Source: Paramoeba atlantica (Eukaryota > Discosea). From it: 64,000 bases of DNA. A program made the translations under genes and the position numbers. The stretch's first letter is position 1. Each line of letters begins with the position of its first letter. The DNA lies in contig CDRNVI010000016.1 in the NCBI GenBank assembly GCA_977017575.1, positions 62,001 to 126,000 of the forward strand, given 5' to 3'. Of the stretch, positions 1 to 9,710 are shown piece by piece. The notes under the pieces are model-generated. The model was not told the DNA's origin. It did no database searches and saw only the letters and a program-made list of their open reading frames with translations.

Positions 1-2
1 TA

Positions 3-3000
3 TATTCTCCTACACGCGATTCTAAGGACGTCGAGGTTACGGAGTTCTACGGAGAACTCGAACGTTGCTTCTTGAGAATAAGGGAAAGCAACCCGCGTCG
101 CCCATTAATTGTGCTGGGCGACTTTAATGCACCTTTGACACATATAACAAATAAGGATCTAGATCCCATTGCGGCCGCCCGTCTTAAAGGACTTTCTTGT
201 TCTATAGACTGTAAGTCTGCGCACAGTCTTTGTCCAAGTAGTCGGAAATGGACATGCGAATTACCAAACAAAGCTTTAAGGCAGTTAGATCACATATTTA
301 TTTGTAGCAGATTTGCATCGGCAATTCAACGACACAAAGTGATCAAGGCACCCATTCCTACTACTCACTGTTGTGTTATAGCCAGAATTAAAATTAAATG
401 GCGAGTCAGTGATCCCAAAACGAATACGAATCAGCTCTCGTGGATTTCTCTTCGAAATAGTGAGGATAGGAAGAATTTCATCAATAAAGTTCACGACCAA
501 TATCGAGCAACCTCGAACTCTTGTCGATCATGGGGCGCTCTCGCACAATATATGAAAAATGCTGTAAAAACTTTCAAAAAACCGACGAAACGAAATTTGA
601 ACAAAGAAGCTGTAAAGGACTCAAAAATACATGATTTGCGCGGTTTATATCACAAGAGCAGAAACAAAAAGGTGTTCAACGCTCTCGTAAAGGAGAATAA
701 AGCGGAAGTTGAAGAGATTATTTCTGACGAATGCTTGGAGATTGAAAAACAGCTTCGTAAAAACCATTCAAACCCATGGAGAACGATTCGAAAGATATGC
801 GGGCAATATCGTGATACCTTTAGCACGAACGGAAGCTCACGAAATGATAAACTTAACGAAATTCGATCGTACTTCATGAAATTTAGTGGCGCTGATGATG
901 GAGATCCAAATCTTAGCTTTGAACTGCTGCCGCCGCCGTTAGTACCAATATCCGATGCAGCATTTACAAGCGAGGAGTTAAGCACATCTTTAGAACATTT
1001 CAGAAGAGGAAAAACACCGGGAAGTGACGGAATACCAATGGAAGCCCTTCAAGCTATAGCGGTCCACCCTGATCTGAGATCGCATCTCCTGAATATAATC
1101 AACCAGGTACACGAAACGGGAGTCACAGAGGAAGCCTGGCGCAACACTCTTCAAATACCCATCCCAAAGAAAGGAGACCTCACTAACATTGAGAATTGGC
1201 GGCCTATATGCGTAGTAAATAGCGTAGTTAAGCTCATGAATCATATGATACTCTCCCGCATTAGACCCAACATTGAAAAGTCTCTTCGGGGTAACCAGTA
1301 TGGGTTTCGACCTAACCGAGCGACTTCTGGAGCTCAGATTATCATGAACGAAATAAAAACCAAAGCATTCAGAGGACAAGGCCTTTCTGTAGCTTTTATA
1401 GACTTTGCTAAAGCATTTCCTTCGGTATCGTTCGCTGCTATTAAAGCTAGTTTGCATGCATTTCGAGTAGGTCCATGTCTTTCTAAGATGATAATGTCTA
1501 TATACGATGAGCTGAAAGGCACTGTACGAACTTCTATTGGAATCACAAAACCTTTCCCTATCACTACAGGAATACTTCAAGGTGATGTATTGGCGCCTTA
1601 TCTGTTCGTTATGGTGTTAGATAGAATTCTCAATAAAGCACTAGATGGAAAATCAGACGGGGTTCTTCTCAGCTCTAGGGGTACAAGAAAGCGGGGTCTT
1701 CATGAAAAGCGCCTGAGTGACATTGAGTATGCGGACGATATAGCGTTATTTAGTGACACGAAGATTGGTTTGACAAATATGATAGACAATGTAGCTGAAG
1801 AGTCACGCAAAGCTAATCTGAAACTAGCCGTCGGAGCAAACAAGACAGCCTGGTTAACTTTTGGTAAATCTCAAATGAGCAGCGAGAGCCTGAACAGCAA
1901 ATTCTCGGGGATGATTCCGAAAGTTACGTCTTACAAACACTTAGGGCATCGGCAGGAAAATGATTTTACATCTACAGTTAAAGATCGATTGAAACTAGCT
2001 TGGGGATCTCTCTTTCGAATGAATGGTATTTGGTCTTCACCACTTAGCCCGGAGACTAAGCTGCGCCTCTACGATTCAATAGTATATCCGGTGCTAAACT
2101 TTGGGACAGGTGCACTTTCTATTTCAAAATCCATGCTCCGAAGAATTGACGTTGAAGTTAATAACATGAGAAGAATAGTTTGCCAATGCAACAGATTAGA
2201 TGAATACGGAATGAGCTACCCGAATGCTTCTCTGTATCTTGAAACTGAGCGCTTTTCTACTATACACAAGGTTCAGAGGGCCAAGCTCGTCGGGCACATG
2301 CTGAGGCACTCCAGTGATTTTCAAGAGCTTGTACAGTGGAAACAACGCCCGAATGCACGCAATTTATCTCCAAGCGAGGCTTGCTTCAAGGATCTTAACA
2401 TTACACTGGAAGAGGCATTGGTATTTGCGTCAGACCGTGAACACTGGTATCGTCTGACAGAAAAATTGCGACGTGAACTTGAACCGCTCATAGAATACGA
2501 AAAAATTGGGTCAGCAAAGTGGAAAACTGCTCTTGCCAAAGCTAAAAAACAAAAAAGTCCTTCAGAATTACAGTTCGTTGAAGAATCAAATGTGCCTTTT
2601 CCAGCCTATAAAGCCATACAAATATATACCGATGGCTCTGTTCTGCCGATGAAAAATACGAAAGAGATTCGAAGTGGCATAGGTATCGTAGTTCTAAAAC
2701 CACGATGCGAACCCTCACGGATATCCATACCATTGGAATCAGACACTATTGAGCGAGTAGAGATCTTAGCTTTTCAGCATGCCCTTCTCCAACTGCCGTC
2801 AAAACCATGCGCTTGTCTGTTTCATACAGACTCTTACTATCTATGGGACTTCTTTCACAATCTTCGATATCGGCGGCGAATCGTTGGTTACAAGGGGGTT
2901 TTAAATGGAGATTTGTTCTCCCAGTTAGACGGAAAATTACGGTCCTTAAAACATGATTTGTACTCAATATATATGTGCAAAGTCAAGGGTCACTCAGGAA

Positions 3001-3260
3001 ATAAATGGAACGACGAGGCAGATGGGTTAGCACTGATTGCAGCGCGAAAAGTTCCTCGACCGCCTGAGCAGAAAAAGAGAAAAACAAGTAATGATTCCAA
3101 CGCATCACAAATCGACAAATCCTTGGAAAAGCTGATAAAACATAGAACCTTGGAAAAGGGAAAGACGAAAACCAATCCAGCACCCAAGCGTGGCGCCGAG
3201 GCTAAAGTCACGCTGTGCGGGAAGATTGCGAAAACTGGTGGAAAGAGGGCGCCTTCATAG
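3..3260 (+). CDS. LINE polyprotein: APE endonuclease (C-terminal part), RT, RNase H
   Basis: The frame is already open at the left edge, so the true start lies outside the window. Seen: the end of an APE-type endonuclease (GDFNAP near residue 40, then LDHI and TTHCCV), and a reverse transcriptase with GFRPNRAT, FIDFAKAFPSV, GILQGDVLAPYLF and the catalytic EYADDIALF near residue 576. An RNase H follows (YTDGS near residue 877, then VEILA, HTDSYY and GHSGNKWNDEAD) with all four acidic or His positions present. The order EN-RT-RH is that of I-superfamily-type non-LTR retrotransposons; the exact clade is not assigned. Such a protein nicks the target and copies its own RNA into the nick. No internal stop is seen over 1086 codons, so this copy looks young. 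The basic tail ends at TAG. Confidence 0.9.
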   Translation, partial: YSPTRDSKDVEVTEFYGELERCFLRIRESNPRRPLIVLGDFNAPLTHITNKDLDPIAAARLKGLSCSIDCKSAHSLCPSSRKWTCELPNKALRQLDHIFICSRFASAIQRHKVIKAPIPTTHCCVIARIKIKWRVSDPKTNTNQLSWISLRNSEDRKNFINKVHDQYRATSNSCRSWGALAQYMKNAVKTFKKPTKRNLNKEAVKDSKIHDLRGLYHKSRNKKVFNALVKENKAEVEEIISDECLEIEKQLRKNHSNPWRTIRKICGQYRDTFSTNGSSRNDKLNEIRSYFMKFSGADDGDPNLSFELLPPPLVPISDAAFTSEELSTSLEHFRRGKTPGSDGIPMEALQAIAVHPDLRSHLLNIINQVHETGVTEEAWRNTLQIPIPKKGDLTNIENWRPICVVNSVVKLMNHMILSRIRPNIEKSLRGNQYGFRPNRATSGAQIIMNEIKTKAFRGQGLSVAFIDFAKAFPSVSFAAIKASLHAFRVGPCLSKMIMSIYDELKGTVRTSIGITKPFPITTGILQGDVLAPYLFVMVLDRILNKALDGKSDGVLLSSRGTRKRGLHEKRLSDIEYADDIALFSDTKIGLTNMIDNVAEESRKANLKLAVGANKTAWLTFGKSQMSSESLNSKFSGMIPKVTSYKHLGHRQENDFTSTVKDRLKLAWGSLFRMNGIWSSPLSPETKLRLYDSIVYPVLNFGTGALSISKSMLRRIDVEVNNMRRIVCQCNRLDEYGMSYPNASLYLETERFSTIHKVQRAKLVGHMLRHSSDFQELVQWKQRPNARNLSPSEACFKDLNITLEEALVFASDREHWYRLTEKLRRELEPLIEYEKIGSAKWKTALAKAKKQKSPSELQFVEESNVPFPAYKAIQIYTDGSVLPMKNTKEIRSGIGIVVLKPRCEPSRISIPLESDTIERVEILAFQHALLQLPSKPCACLFHTDSYYLWDFFHNLRYRRRIVGYKGVLNGDLFSQLDGKLRSLKHDLYSIYMCKVKGHSGNKWNDEADGLALIAARKVPRPPEQKKRKTSNDSNASQIDKSLEKLIKHRTLEKGKTKTNPAPKRGAEAKVTLCGKIAKTGGKRAPS

Positions 3261-3471
3261 TAAGAGTTGGGCGGAAGACGTGTTTCCACCAGCAGGTTCG
3301 GAATACCCTGAGGAAGAGTTCAGGAAGATAAAGGAAAAGTATTGTGTGAAAGTAAAATAGTAGGCACTACTAAACTCTGAACTGGAAGGCGAGGGAGTAT
3401 AAGTTCGGGGGGAAAACATTTAACATTCTAACCGACATATGTCGGTCTTTTGGATTGGATTGGATTGGACT
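3261..3471 (+). other. 3' UTR and short-repeat tail of the RNase H LINE
   Basis: This non-coding stretch follows the LINE stop codon. It contains a small palindrome (GACATATGTC) near 3436 and ends in about three GGATT units at 3450-3471. A microsatellite tail instead of poly(A) is common in I-like and related LINEs. The next base starts a family A REL LINE in mid-ORF, so the LINE either inserted into that element or lies against its truncated 5' end. The left TSD would be outside the window. Confidence 0.6.
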
Positions 3472-5722
3472 TTGCGCCTTAGAAAAGGGCGAAAACGACG
3501 TCCGACCCATAGCTGCGGGGGAAACTATTCGTCGATTGGTCAGCAAAACTGCGTGCAACGTAGTTAAAGCCAAGGCAAGCGGCATATTCGCAGGGCTACA
3601 GTTCGGAGTGGCGACACCAGTCGGAGCTGAACGCATAATCCACACTTGTCGACAAGCCATGGCCATCCACACTGATAACCCTGACTTTGTTCTTTGCAAA
3701 GTAGACCTCAGAAACGCCTTTAACAACGTTAGCAGAACCGCCTTCCTGAAGCTTGTAAGCGAGCACTTCCCAGAATTATTCCCATGGGCAAGCTGGTGCT
3801 ATACCACCACTAGTGCATTGACTTACCGAACCCACACGCTCCTATCGGACGAAGGTGTCCAACAAGGGGACCCCCTCGGACCTCTTTTCTTCTCCCTGGT
3901 CGCCCTGGAATTAGCAAACGAAATCAATCACCAGGCCGACTTGGACCTACAATTATGGTACCTTGACGACGGGGTTCTCATAGGCAAGGCCCAAGACACC
4001 AGAAATGCACTGGACACGATCGCCAGGGTAGGACCTCGCTGGGGCTTGCACTTGAACATGTCGAAGTGTGAAATCATTACCTCCCCTGCCTCGGCTAACG
4101 TGACAAATTTGTTTCCCGACATACCGGACACCAAAATCAACGTACGTGGCGACTTTAGCGTTCTAGGAAGTCCGATTGGATCCCCAGAGTATTGCTCCGA
4201 ATACCTGACAACGCACGCCATTGAACCAGCAGAAACGGCGTTAGAAGCTATAACTAGAATCAAAGACCCACAGGTTTCAATGGCGCTTATTCGGCAATGC
4301 GCCGGGTTCTGCAAAATGGTCCACGCTCTCCGCACGACCCCACCACAATCACTTACACTTTTATGCGAGCGTCTGGATGATTTTCTCATGCACGCGGTAG
4401 AGTCATGTTTATGCCCCTTGCCTCCCTCTTCACGGTCCCAAATTCAGCGCCTGAAAAAACACGGAGGATTCGGGTTACGGTCAGCATCCTTTCACGCAAC
4501 CTCAGCCTACGTTTCCTCGGTTGCTTTTGCAGCAGACATGGACTCTTGGGATCCATCCGAAGTAGAAGGCTTTCTATCATCTATTGACGACATAAACGCG
4601 AAGGTTGGCACCAAGCTTCTCAACTCAAGTGGCCGTGTGTGCACTATCCCGCACCACAAATGCGAAGAATTTCCTCCGAGGCATCGCCCCGCAAAGCGCC
4701 CACGCCAGCCGGATACCCATGATCCTACTTCATCTGCGAATCCCCCTTCCCTTCCACACGATCGCCCCCCCTTGTCACCCGATGATCTCCCCCCTACGTC
4801 ATGCCCATTGTATGCAACGGAGGATTGCTTTGACGCGAAGCTGCCGGACTGGGCGAAAAAGGGTATCCCCCGCCAAAGGGACATAAGCCACGCGATTTCG
4901 GCTACGGAATTTTCGCGAGCTTATGAAAAGGCTGACGCCAGGACTCGCGCACGTTGGGTCTCCCAGAGCGGGAAAGGGGCCAATAGCTGGGCTTTCGTAA
5001 CGCCATCCAAAGACACTGGTCACGCCTTCACCCCAACAGAATTCCGTACCTTGTCCCGCTGGTGGTTGGGGGTACCAGTCTACGGGGAAGAATCAAAATG
5101 CCCCAGGGAGAACTGCACGCTCCCCCTTGACATACACGGAGACCATGCTCTCACGTGTAAGCATGGGGAAGGTATCATCCGGCGACACCACTCGTTAGTC
5201 GATCAGTTTGCTGCCACCTGCAGCCAGGCCCACCTAGCACCCCAGCGCGAGAAAAGCCTCGGGAATAGGGGCCCAGGGGGTGCCTTGACCAGACCGGGGG
5301 ACGTCTTCATGCCGAGCCTCTTCCTCGGAAAACCTATAGTGCTTGACTTCGCGGTCACTCACGCCCAGCAATCAAAATACACGGACACAGTCCGAAATGC
5401 TAGCTGGGTGGCCGCGGGGTCTTTCGCTGAGCACTACGCCTCCGACCAGAAAGCTCGACAGCGCCGTGAATCTGAGTCGGCGGGAAGCGACTTCACAGCA
5501 ATGGTCGTAGAGAGCTACGGCTCTTGGAGCTCTAGTGCCTTAGCAGTACTTCGGAAAGTAGGAGAACGTCGGGCCAAAGCGTCCAACGGCATTCTCAGTG
5601 ACGGAGCAGCTACGCTACAGCTCGTCACAGACTTGAACATAACGCTGATGCGTCGCCAGGCACGTATGATGATATCAAGAATGCCGGTAGACGACCTTCC
5701 CACTCCGCTGATCGAGCAATAG
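3470..5722 (+). CDS. REL LINE family A ORF, 5'-truncated (copy A1): RT and restriction-like endonuclease
   Basis: This is the C-terminal part of a site-specific-type non-LTR retrotransposon protein. It opens in the RT (RPIAAGETIRRLV), then has VDLRNAFNNVSR, GVQQGDPLGPLFFSL and the catalytic WYLDDGVLIG. A Pro-rich linker leads to the C-terminal module: a CCHC finger (C-x4-C, then GDHALTC) and the REL nuclease box RPGDVF with LDFAVTHA about 14 residues on. The nuclease makes the first-strand nick for target-primed reverse transcription. The layout matches R2/NeSL/CRE-type LINEs; the clade is not assigned. No stop is seen to the TAG at 5720. It is nearly identical to the copy at 28.65-30.90 kb. 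The N-terminal zinc fingers and early RT are missing at the 3470 junction. Confidence 0.88.
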   Translation, partial: LCALEKGENDVRPIAAGETIRRLVSKTACNVVKAKASGIFAGLQFGVATPVGAERIIHTCRQAMAIHTDNPDFVLCKVDLRNAFNNVSRTAFLKLVSEHFPELFPWASWCYTTTSALTYRTHTLLSDEGVQQGDPLGPLFFSLVALELANEINHQADLDLQLWYLDDGVLIGKAQDTRNALDTIARVGPRWGLHLNMSKCEIITSPASANVTNLFPDIPDTKINVRGDFSVLGSPIGSPEYCSEYLTTHAIEPAETALEAITRIKDPQVSMALIRQCAGFCKMVHALRTTPPQSLTLLCERLDDFLMHAVESCLCPLPPSSRSQIQRLKKHGGFGLRSASFHATSAYVSSVAFAADMDSWDPSEVEGFLSSIDDINAKVGTKLLNSSGRVCTIPHHKCEEFPPRHRPAKRPRQPDTHDPTSSANPPSLPHDRPPLSPDDLPPTSCPLYATEDCFDAKLPDWAKKGIPRQRDISHAISATEFSRAYEKADARTRARWVSQSGKGANSWAFVTPSKDTGHAFTPTEFRTLSRWWLGVPVYGEESKCPRENCTLPLDIHGDHALTCKHGEGIIRRHHSLVDQFAATCSQAHLAPQREKSLGNRGPGGALTRPGDVFMPSLFLGKPIVLDFAVTHAQQSKYTDTVRNASWVAAGSFAEHYASDQKARQRRESESAGSDFTAMVVESYGSWSSSALAVLRKVGERRAKASNGILSDGAATLQLVTDLNITLMRRQARMMISRMPVDDLPTPLIEQ

Positions 5723-6069
5723 CTTGGTAACGGAGTAAGTAGCCCTCGTGGGAGAATCGTTTCCTAACCACACCGTTGTCGGCACAGGCCCACGTTAGCG
5801 CCCTCGGAAACAACTGATCTGGAAGCTGGTCGAGTCGACAGAGTCTATGCTCACGCCTAGCTCGCCGAGGGCTAGGTACCCCAAGTGAGGTAGCACACGG
5901 GTAGTGAATCTCCTCCCCGTCGACCAGCTTCCTGTTTCGCGACCGTGTCGCTGTCGACACAGGCCCGCGCCTGCGCCCTCCCATATAACAAGGGAAGGGT
6001 CCACAAGTCAGGCCGTGGTGAGGTCGAAAGACCCGGTCCGGAACGCGCGGATGGATTGGACGTGGATTG
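5723..6069 (+). other. Structured 3' UTR of REL LINE family A
   Basis: The block after the stop recurs after every family A copy (16.5, 27.5, 27.8, 30.9, 37.6 and 41.6 kb). It holds several hairpins: CTAGCTCGCCGAGGGCTAG, GTGTCGCTGTCGACAC, and GGTC-GAAA-GACC at 6022-6033, a GNRA tetraloop. Conservation across diverged copies suggests the element's own RT recognises this RNA, as known for R2-type LINEs. That role is inferred. Confidence 0.7.
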
Positions 6070-6294
6070 CTTCCTTTTTTATTATTATTGTTATCAGAAT
6101 CATAAATAACTTAAGGCAGGTTGAATTACTAGTTTTGGGCTACAACATGTGAAATTGCTAATTTGATTGCTTGTTTACAAATCATATACCCCCCCCAATG
6201 GACCTTCATGGTTCATGTATTGGGTAATATAGAGGCAATGCCGCGTTTCATACTTCTCCCCCCTTATTAATCGCAAAAAAAAAAAAAAAAAAAA
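6070..6294 (+). repeat. Repeat P (about 225 bp, poly(A)-ended)
   Basis: Repeat of unknown class that starts in an ATT run, has a C-run before AATGGACC, and ends TTATTAATCGC plus poly(A) (6275-6294). Other copies: 28233-28363, 31254-31415, 33735-33922 and, on minus, 61513-61640. The copies stop at different points (after GGGTAAT, after CGCGTTTC, after TTAATCGC), each followed by an A-tract. This looks like alternative polyadenylation of one retroposed transcript. No coding capacity. Confidence 0.65.
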
Positions 6295-6334
6295 TAGAAT
6301 ATATTTCATACCCCTTTCGTAACGTACTCTGTTT
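6295..6334. repeat. 40-bp block shared with 42372-42411
   Basis: These 40 bases follow the poly(A) of repeat P and recur, identical by eye, at 42372-42411, again just after an A-tract. At 42.4 kb the block continues into a minus-strand YR fossil; here it is followed by family A LINE coding sequence. It is probably a scrap of a YR element that carried a poly(A) insertion. Confidence 0.45.
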
Positions 6335-8181
6335 GCGGCAAACAAATCTTTAGCGAAGGGACCTAGCACGTACGATGAGCTAATCTACACCACAGCCCTC
6401 CCTAATGATATTCCTCAGGACTGGGAAAAGAGAACGGACGAAATCCTTCGAAGTATGAAGACGGCAACGCAGGACTCAACGCCAGATTTGGGGCATGCGA
6501 ATGAACTATCAAGTGAAAGAACCGAGGAAGAGATACACTGCAGTGTGCGTCGGGACGATGAACCTTCCCCTTTCCATTTCGAGGGAACGCACTCAAATTC
6601 ACCCAGCCAATTACAAACTTCAAACAGGGCTGTGAAGGAGAGATGCCTGCGTCGAACAAGGAGAATGGAAGGTGCCGTTGACACAGAGAACGCGATGATG
6701 TTTCCAGACCTCACGCCTACTGAACTTGACTTCACAATCACAACAAAACGCAAAGGTAGGAGAAAGAAGAAACGAATAAAACGAACGGCAACGACGTGTA
6801 CTGACGGTACCAACTCTTCAAGCCCCGAGGGTGACGAGCACGAAGACAGCGTGACACCTGAGCCCACTCAAAACGGTAAACAAAAGCGCCGCCGAGACAT
6901 AGCGAAAAGCTTCTCGAATTATTTTCCTACGACAGGTCACCGGACAGACAAAACACCAAGCGGCAAATCCCAACTTCCTCCGTCTGTAGCCGCATTCCGC
7001 AACACGCCTCAGGACTCTTTGAAAACTTGCCCAGTTAAAGGGTGCGTGTGGAAAACACTCGCTCATGGCGGCAGGTGGCAAGCTTACTACAACCACGTAG
7101 CTATAAGACACGCGAATGAAGTGCCCGAATCCTGGTGGACGGACGAAGGGCGCTTTCTCTGCCAGAAATGCGGGCGACATTACGAAGAAGGCAAACGAGC
7201 AACACACGACAACGCTTGCAAAGGAACCTCGACTGACTCTGTAGCCAATCCCGCGAATAACTTGACGCAGAGTTCATTGGACCACGGTTCGCGCAGCACC
7301 GATGTCTCACAGAGTGTCCAACCTCTTCCTTTACCATCGCTTTCTGATATTTGCATGACTCCTATCAACACTTCTAGGGATGTTCCATTCCGATGCCGCT
7401 ACCAATGGGCGAAAACGCTCACCGATGTATTATCCTCCGTAGCCAGCGAGAACTCCGTAGCGGCATGGACCCGTCTCGGCATGCTGCCTAAATGCGTTCT
7501 ACCGGCCCCGAACCGCGGGGGGCGCAAAGGTCGTCTTTCTTATGCCTCACATGTGACAAAAAGCCTAGAAAGGTGGGGAAAAGGGGAATTTACCGCTCTG
7601 TGGATTGAAGCGACCAAAAACAACACGAAGTCGTCGCACCCATCAACCAAAGACCAAGATCAAGACCAGGAGCTTGCGCAAGAAGTAAGAAGGGCAAAAG
7701 AACGATGCGAAAAACTTGTACGCCAGGGTGAAGTCTCTCGTGGAATGAGTGCACTAACGGCGGCACCCTTTGCACCTGACAACGACGAAACGTACTGCAA
7801 GTTGATGGCAAAGCATCCCACTCGTGCGCAGGACTGCATGCTTCAAGATCTCCCGTACCCTAACGCACCTCCCTTGAAAGTAAACGAAGAAGAAGTTAAG
7901 CACGCTTTGGGCAGCTTTCGCAAGGGATCATCTGGCGGAACGATGTCGCTGAGAGCTGAGCACCTTCAGATAGCACTACGTGCCCACGTGGACGAGAAAG
8001 TACACCCTCTCACCGCTCTTACAGACGTAGTCAATGTGCTTCTTTCTGGAAAAGCTCCATTCGAGATTCAGGAACGTTTCGCTGGGGCCAGATTGTGTGC
8101 ACTTCAGAAAGGAGAATGTGACGTCCGACCTATAGCCGCAGGCGAGACAATCCGTCGTTTGGTTGGTAAAGTGGCATGTCT
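6335..8181 (+). CDS. REL LINE A2 ORF, piece 1: zinc fingers and N-terminal RT
   Basis: The frame is open from 6335; no true start is visible because the 5' end is truncated. The first residues (YDELIYTT) align with residues near 45 of the full-length copy at 34004. A charged, low-complexity stretch follows, then two zinc fingers (CPVKGC with HVAIRH, and CQKCG with a later H and C, near residues 231-300). These are of the kind that bind target DNA in REL LINEs. Next come CVLPAPNRGGRKG, a block conserved in family A, and the start of the RT (RPIAAGETIRRLVGK). The SINE enters right after VACL, and the protein resumes at 8741 in the same frame. Confidence 0.85.
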
Positions 8182-8726
8182 TTATGTCAGGGCATCCGGC
8201 TTATGTCGGATGATGGGACTTAGCGATCCCAGCTTCCCGAGCTAACTCACCCGGCGTCGCATAACAAGACGCTAAAGAACTAGGGTGAATACGATGAATA
8301 CAATATGGATGACACTACCCGGTGCCAGTAAAACGAGGCACTAAATAATTAGGGTGGATGTCATTCTGGCAACGTAGAATGGGTGGCACCGCCCGGTACC
8401 GAATATAACAAGGTACTAAGAAACTAGGGTGGGTGCCATTCGGGCTAATCTTTGGAATGTGTTTGTGTTTTTTTTATCCACCCTCAAAAGATAGAGTGGT
8501 TTTTTTTGGTCAAGGGGCGCCTTATTTGCATTACCTAAGGCGCAGGGGTATAGCGCACCCCACCTCCCTAGCTGTAACCTAACTCCTCTCCAAGCGGAGG
8601 TCAGCCGTAGCTTGCTATGGCTGGCTCTCCGGATACGTCGCAAGACGTATTCGGACTGCCCGTTTGGGGAGTTGAGGGGCCATAACTTTTCGGAGTCAAA
8701 AGGCCCAATACATCATCATCATCATC
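8182..8726 (+). mobile_element. Structured SINE-like retroposon, copy 1
   Basis: A 545-bp insert flanked by the 14-bp direct repeat AAAGTGGCATGTCT (8168-8181 and 8727-8740), ending in a CATCATCATC tail. It is non-coding. It starts with a CATCCG/CGGATG hairpin, holds three copies of a covarying hairpin (8249-8430), then GCGCCTTA/TAAGGCGC, GCCGTAGC/GCTATGGC, ATACGTC-GCAA-GACGTAT (8633-8650, GNRA loop) and GGGCC/GGCCC arms. The sequence from 8190 on matches 18594-19127, identical by eye up to tail length. TSD plus short-repeat tail means it was mobilised by a LINE in trans. I cannot place clear pol III A/B boxes. Confidence 0.85.
8249..8430 (+). ncRNA. Three tandem units of a covarying hairpin motif
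   Basis: Units lie at about 8249-8286, 8317-8355 and 8392-8430. Each reads CCCGG, a variable arm, a short loop with AACAAG or AAACGA, the complementary arm, then TAARRAAYTAGGG. Inner arms are GGCGTC/GACGCT, GGTGCC/GGCACT and GGTACC/GGTACT; changes on one side are matched on the other. CCC pairs with GGG outside, and an outer arm also pairs (ATGACA/TGTCAT, TGGCACC/GGTGCCA). Single units recur at 48634 and 52547. This is strong evidence of selection on RNA structure. It matches no ribozyme motif I know. Confidence 0.7.
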
Positions 8727-8740
8727 AAAGTGGCATGTCT

Positions 8741-9692
8741 AACAGCCAAGAAAAAAGCTAGTCGCTTGTTTAAAGGAATACAGTATGGGGTTGCCACGCC
8801 AGCCGGATCGGAGAGGGTGATCCACCTCTGCCGACAGACTATGTCCCGCCATGCCGATGACACGAACTTTGTGCTATGTAAGGTGGACCTAGCGAACGCG
8901 TTCAATAGAGTATCCAGATCTGCGTTCATCGCCTTACTTCGCAAACATTTTCCAGAATTGTCAGCATGGGTGGAGTGGACCTACTCCACGGATAGTCTCC
9001 TAACTTACGGTTCCAGAACTCTTCCATCATCCGAGGGGGTTCAACAAGGGGACCCCCTAGGGCCTCTCCTTTTTTCCCTCGTAATGCTCGAAGCCGCGAA
9101 AATGATCAAAGAAGCACTCCCAGGCAGTCTCCAGCTTCACCTCTGGTACCTCGACGACGGGGTAATAGCCGGTAAGGCCGAAGACGTCAGTTTCGCTTTA
9201 GAGACTCTTTCTCGAGTTGGTCCTAAGTGGGGTCTTCACATCAATACCTCTAAATGCGAAATAATAACGAACCCTGCCTCGGCACACCAAACTGCTCTTT
9301 TTTCCGATATTCCGGAACCCAAGATAAACCGCGAAGGAAATTTTGACATTCTTGGGAGCCCCATAGGCTCTGCTCAACATTGCATAGATTTCCTTACGAC
9401 ACACGCCGTGGAACCGGCAGAAGAGACCCTGGAAGCTATAGAAATGCTCGAAGATCCTCAAATTGCCTTGTCATTGATCAGACAGTGTGCGGGTTTTTGT
9501 CAAATGGTCCATTCGCTTCGAACTACCCCACCACATGAGCTTTCTGCACTCTGTCAGCGCCTTGATGAAGCAGTCCTCCATGCGTATGAATGGAACATAT
9601 GCCCGCTTAGCTCCTCAGCTCGATCACAAGTTCAACGCCCGAAACGGTATGGAGGTTTTGGTCTCCGATCTGCATCTGCGCACCGCTCAGCG
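8741..9692 (+). CDS. REL LINE A2 ORF, piece 2: RT core
   Basis: The family A frame resumes directly after the right TSD of the SINE. It carries CKVDLANAFNRVSR, GVQQGDPLGPLLFSL, the catalytic WYLDDGVIAG, the GLHINTSKCEI thumb-side block and GGFGLRSAS. The RT core is complete. The frame breaks off at the YR element boundary at 9693 and resumes at 15427 (VSSVAFAAE), where the other family A copies continue. Confidence 0.87.
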
Positions 9693-9710
9693 GCGTAAGG
9701 AAAGTTGCCT

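Noticed and set aside
3928-4389. Minus-strand frame opposite the family A RT (repeated at 29108)
   Set aside because: It is the complement of conserved RT coding sequence and recurs only because the two LINE copies are nearly identical; no start context or domain.
6175-6369. Short minus-strand frame at the repeat P / LINE A2 junction
   Set aside because: It runs through a poly(T) and two unrelated pieces; part of it reads a YR scrap. Not a gene.
8182-8726. Hammerhead-type retrozyme
   Set aside because: The CTGATGA and GAAA core elements are not found around the hairpins on either strand.
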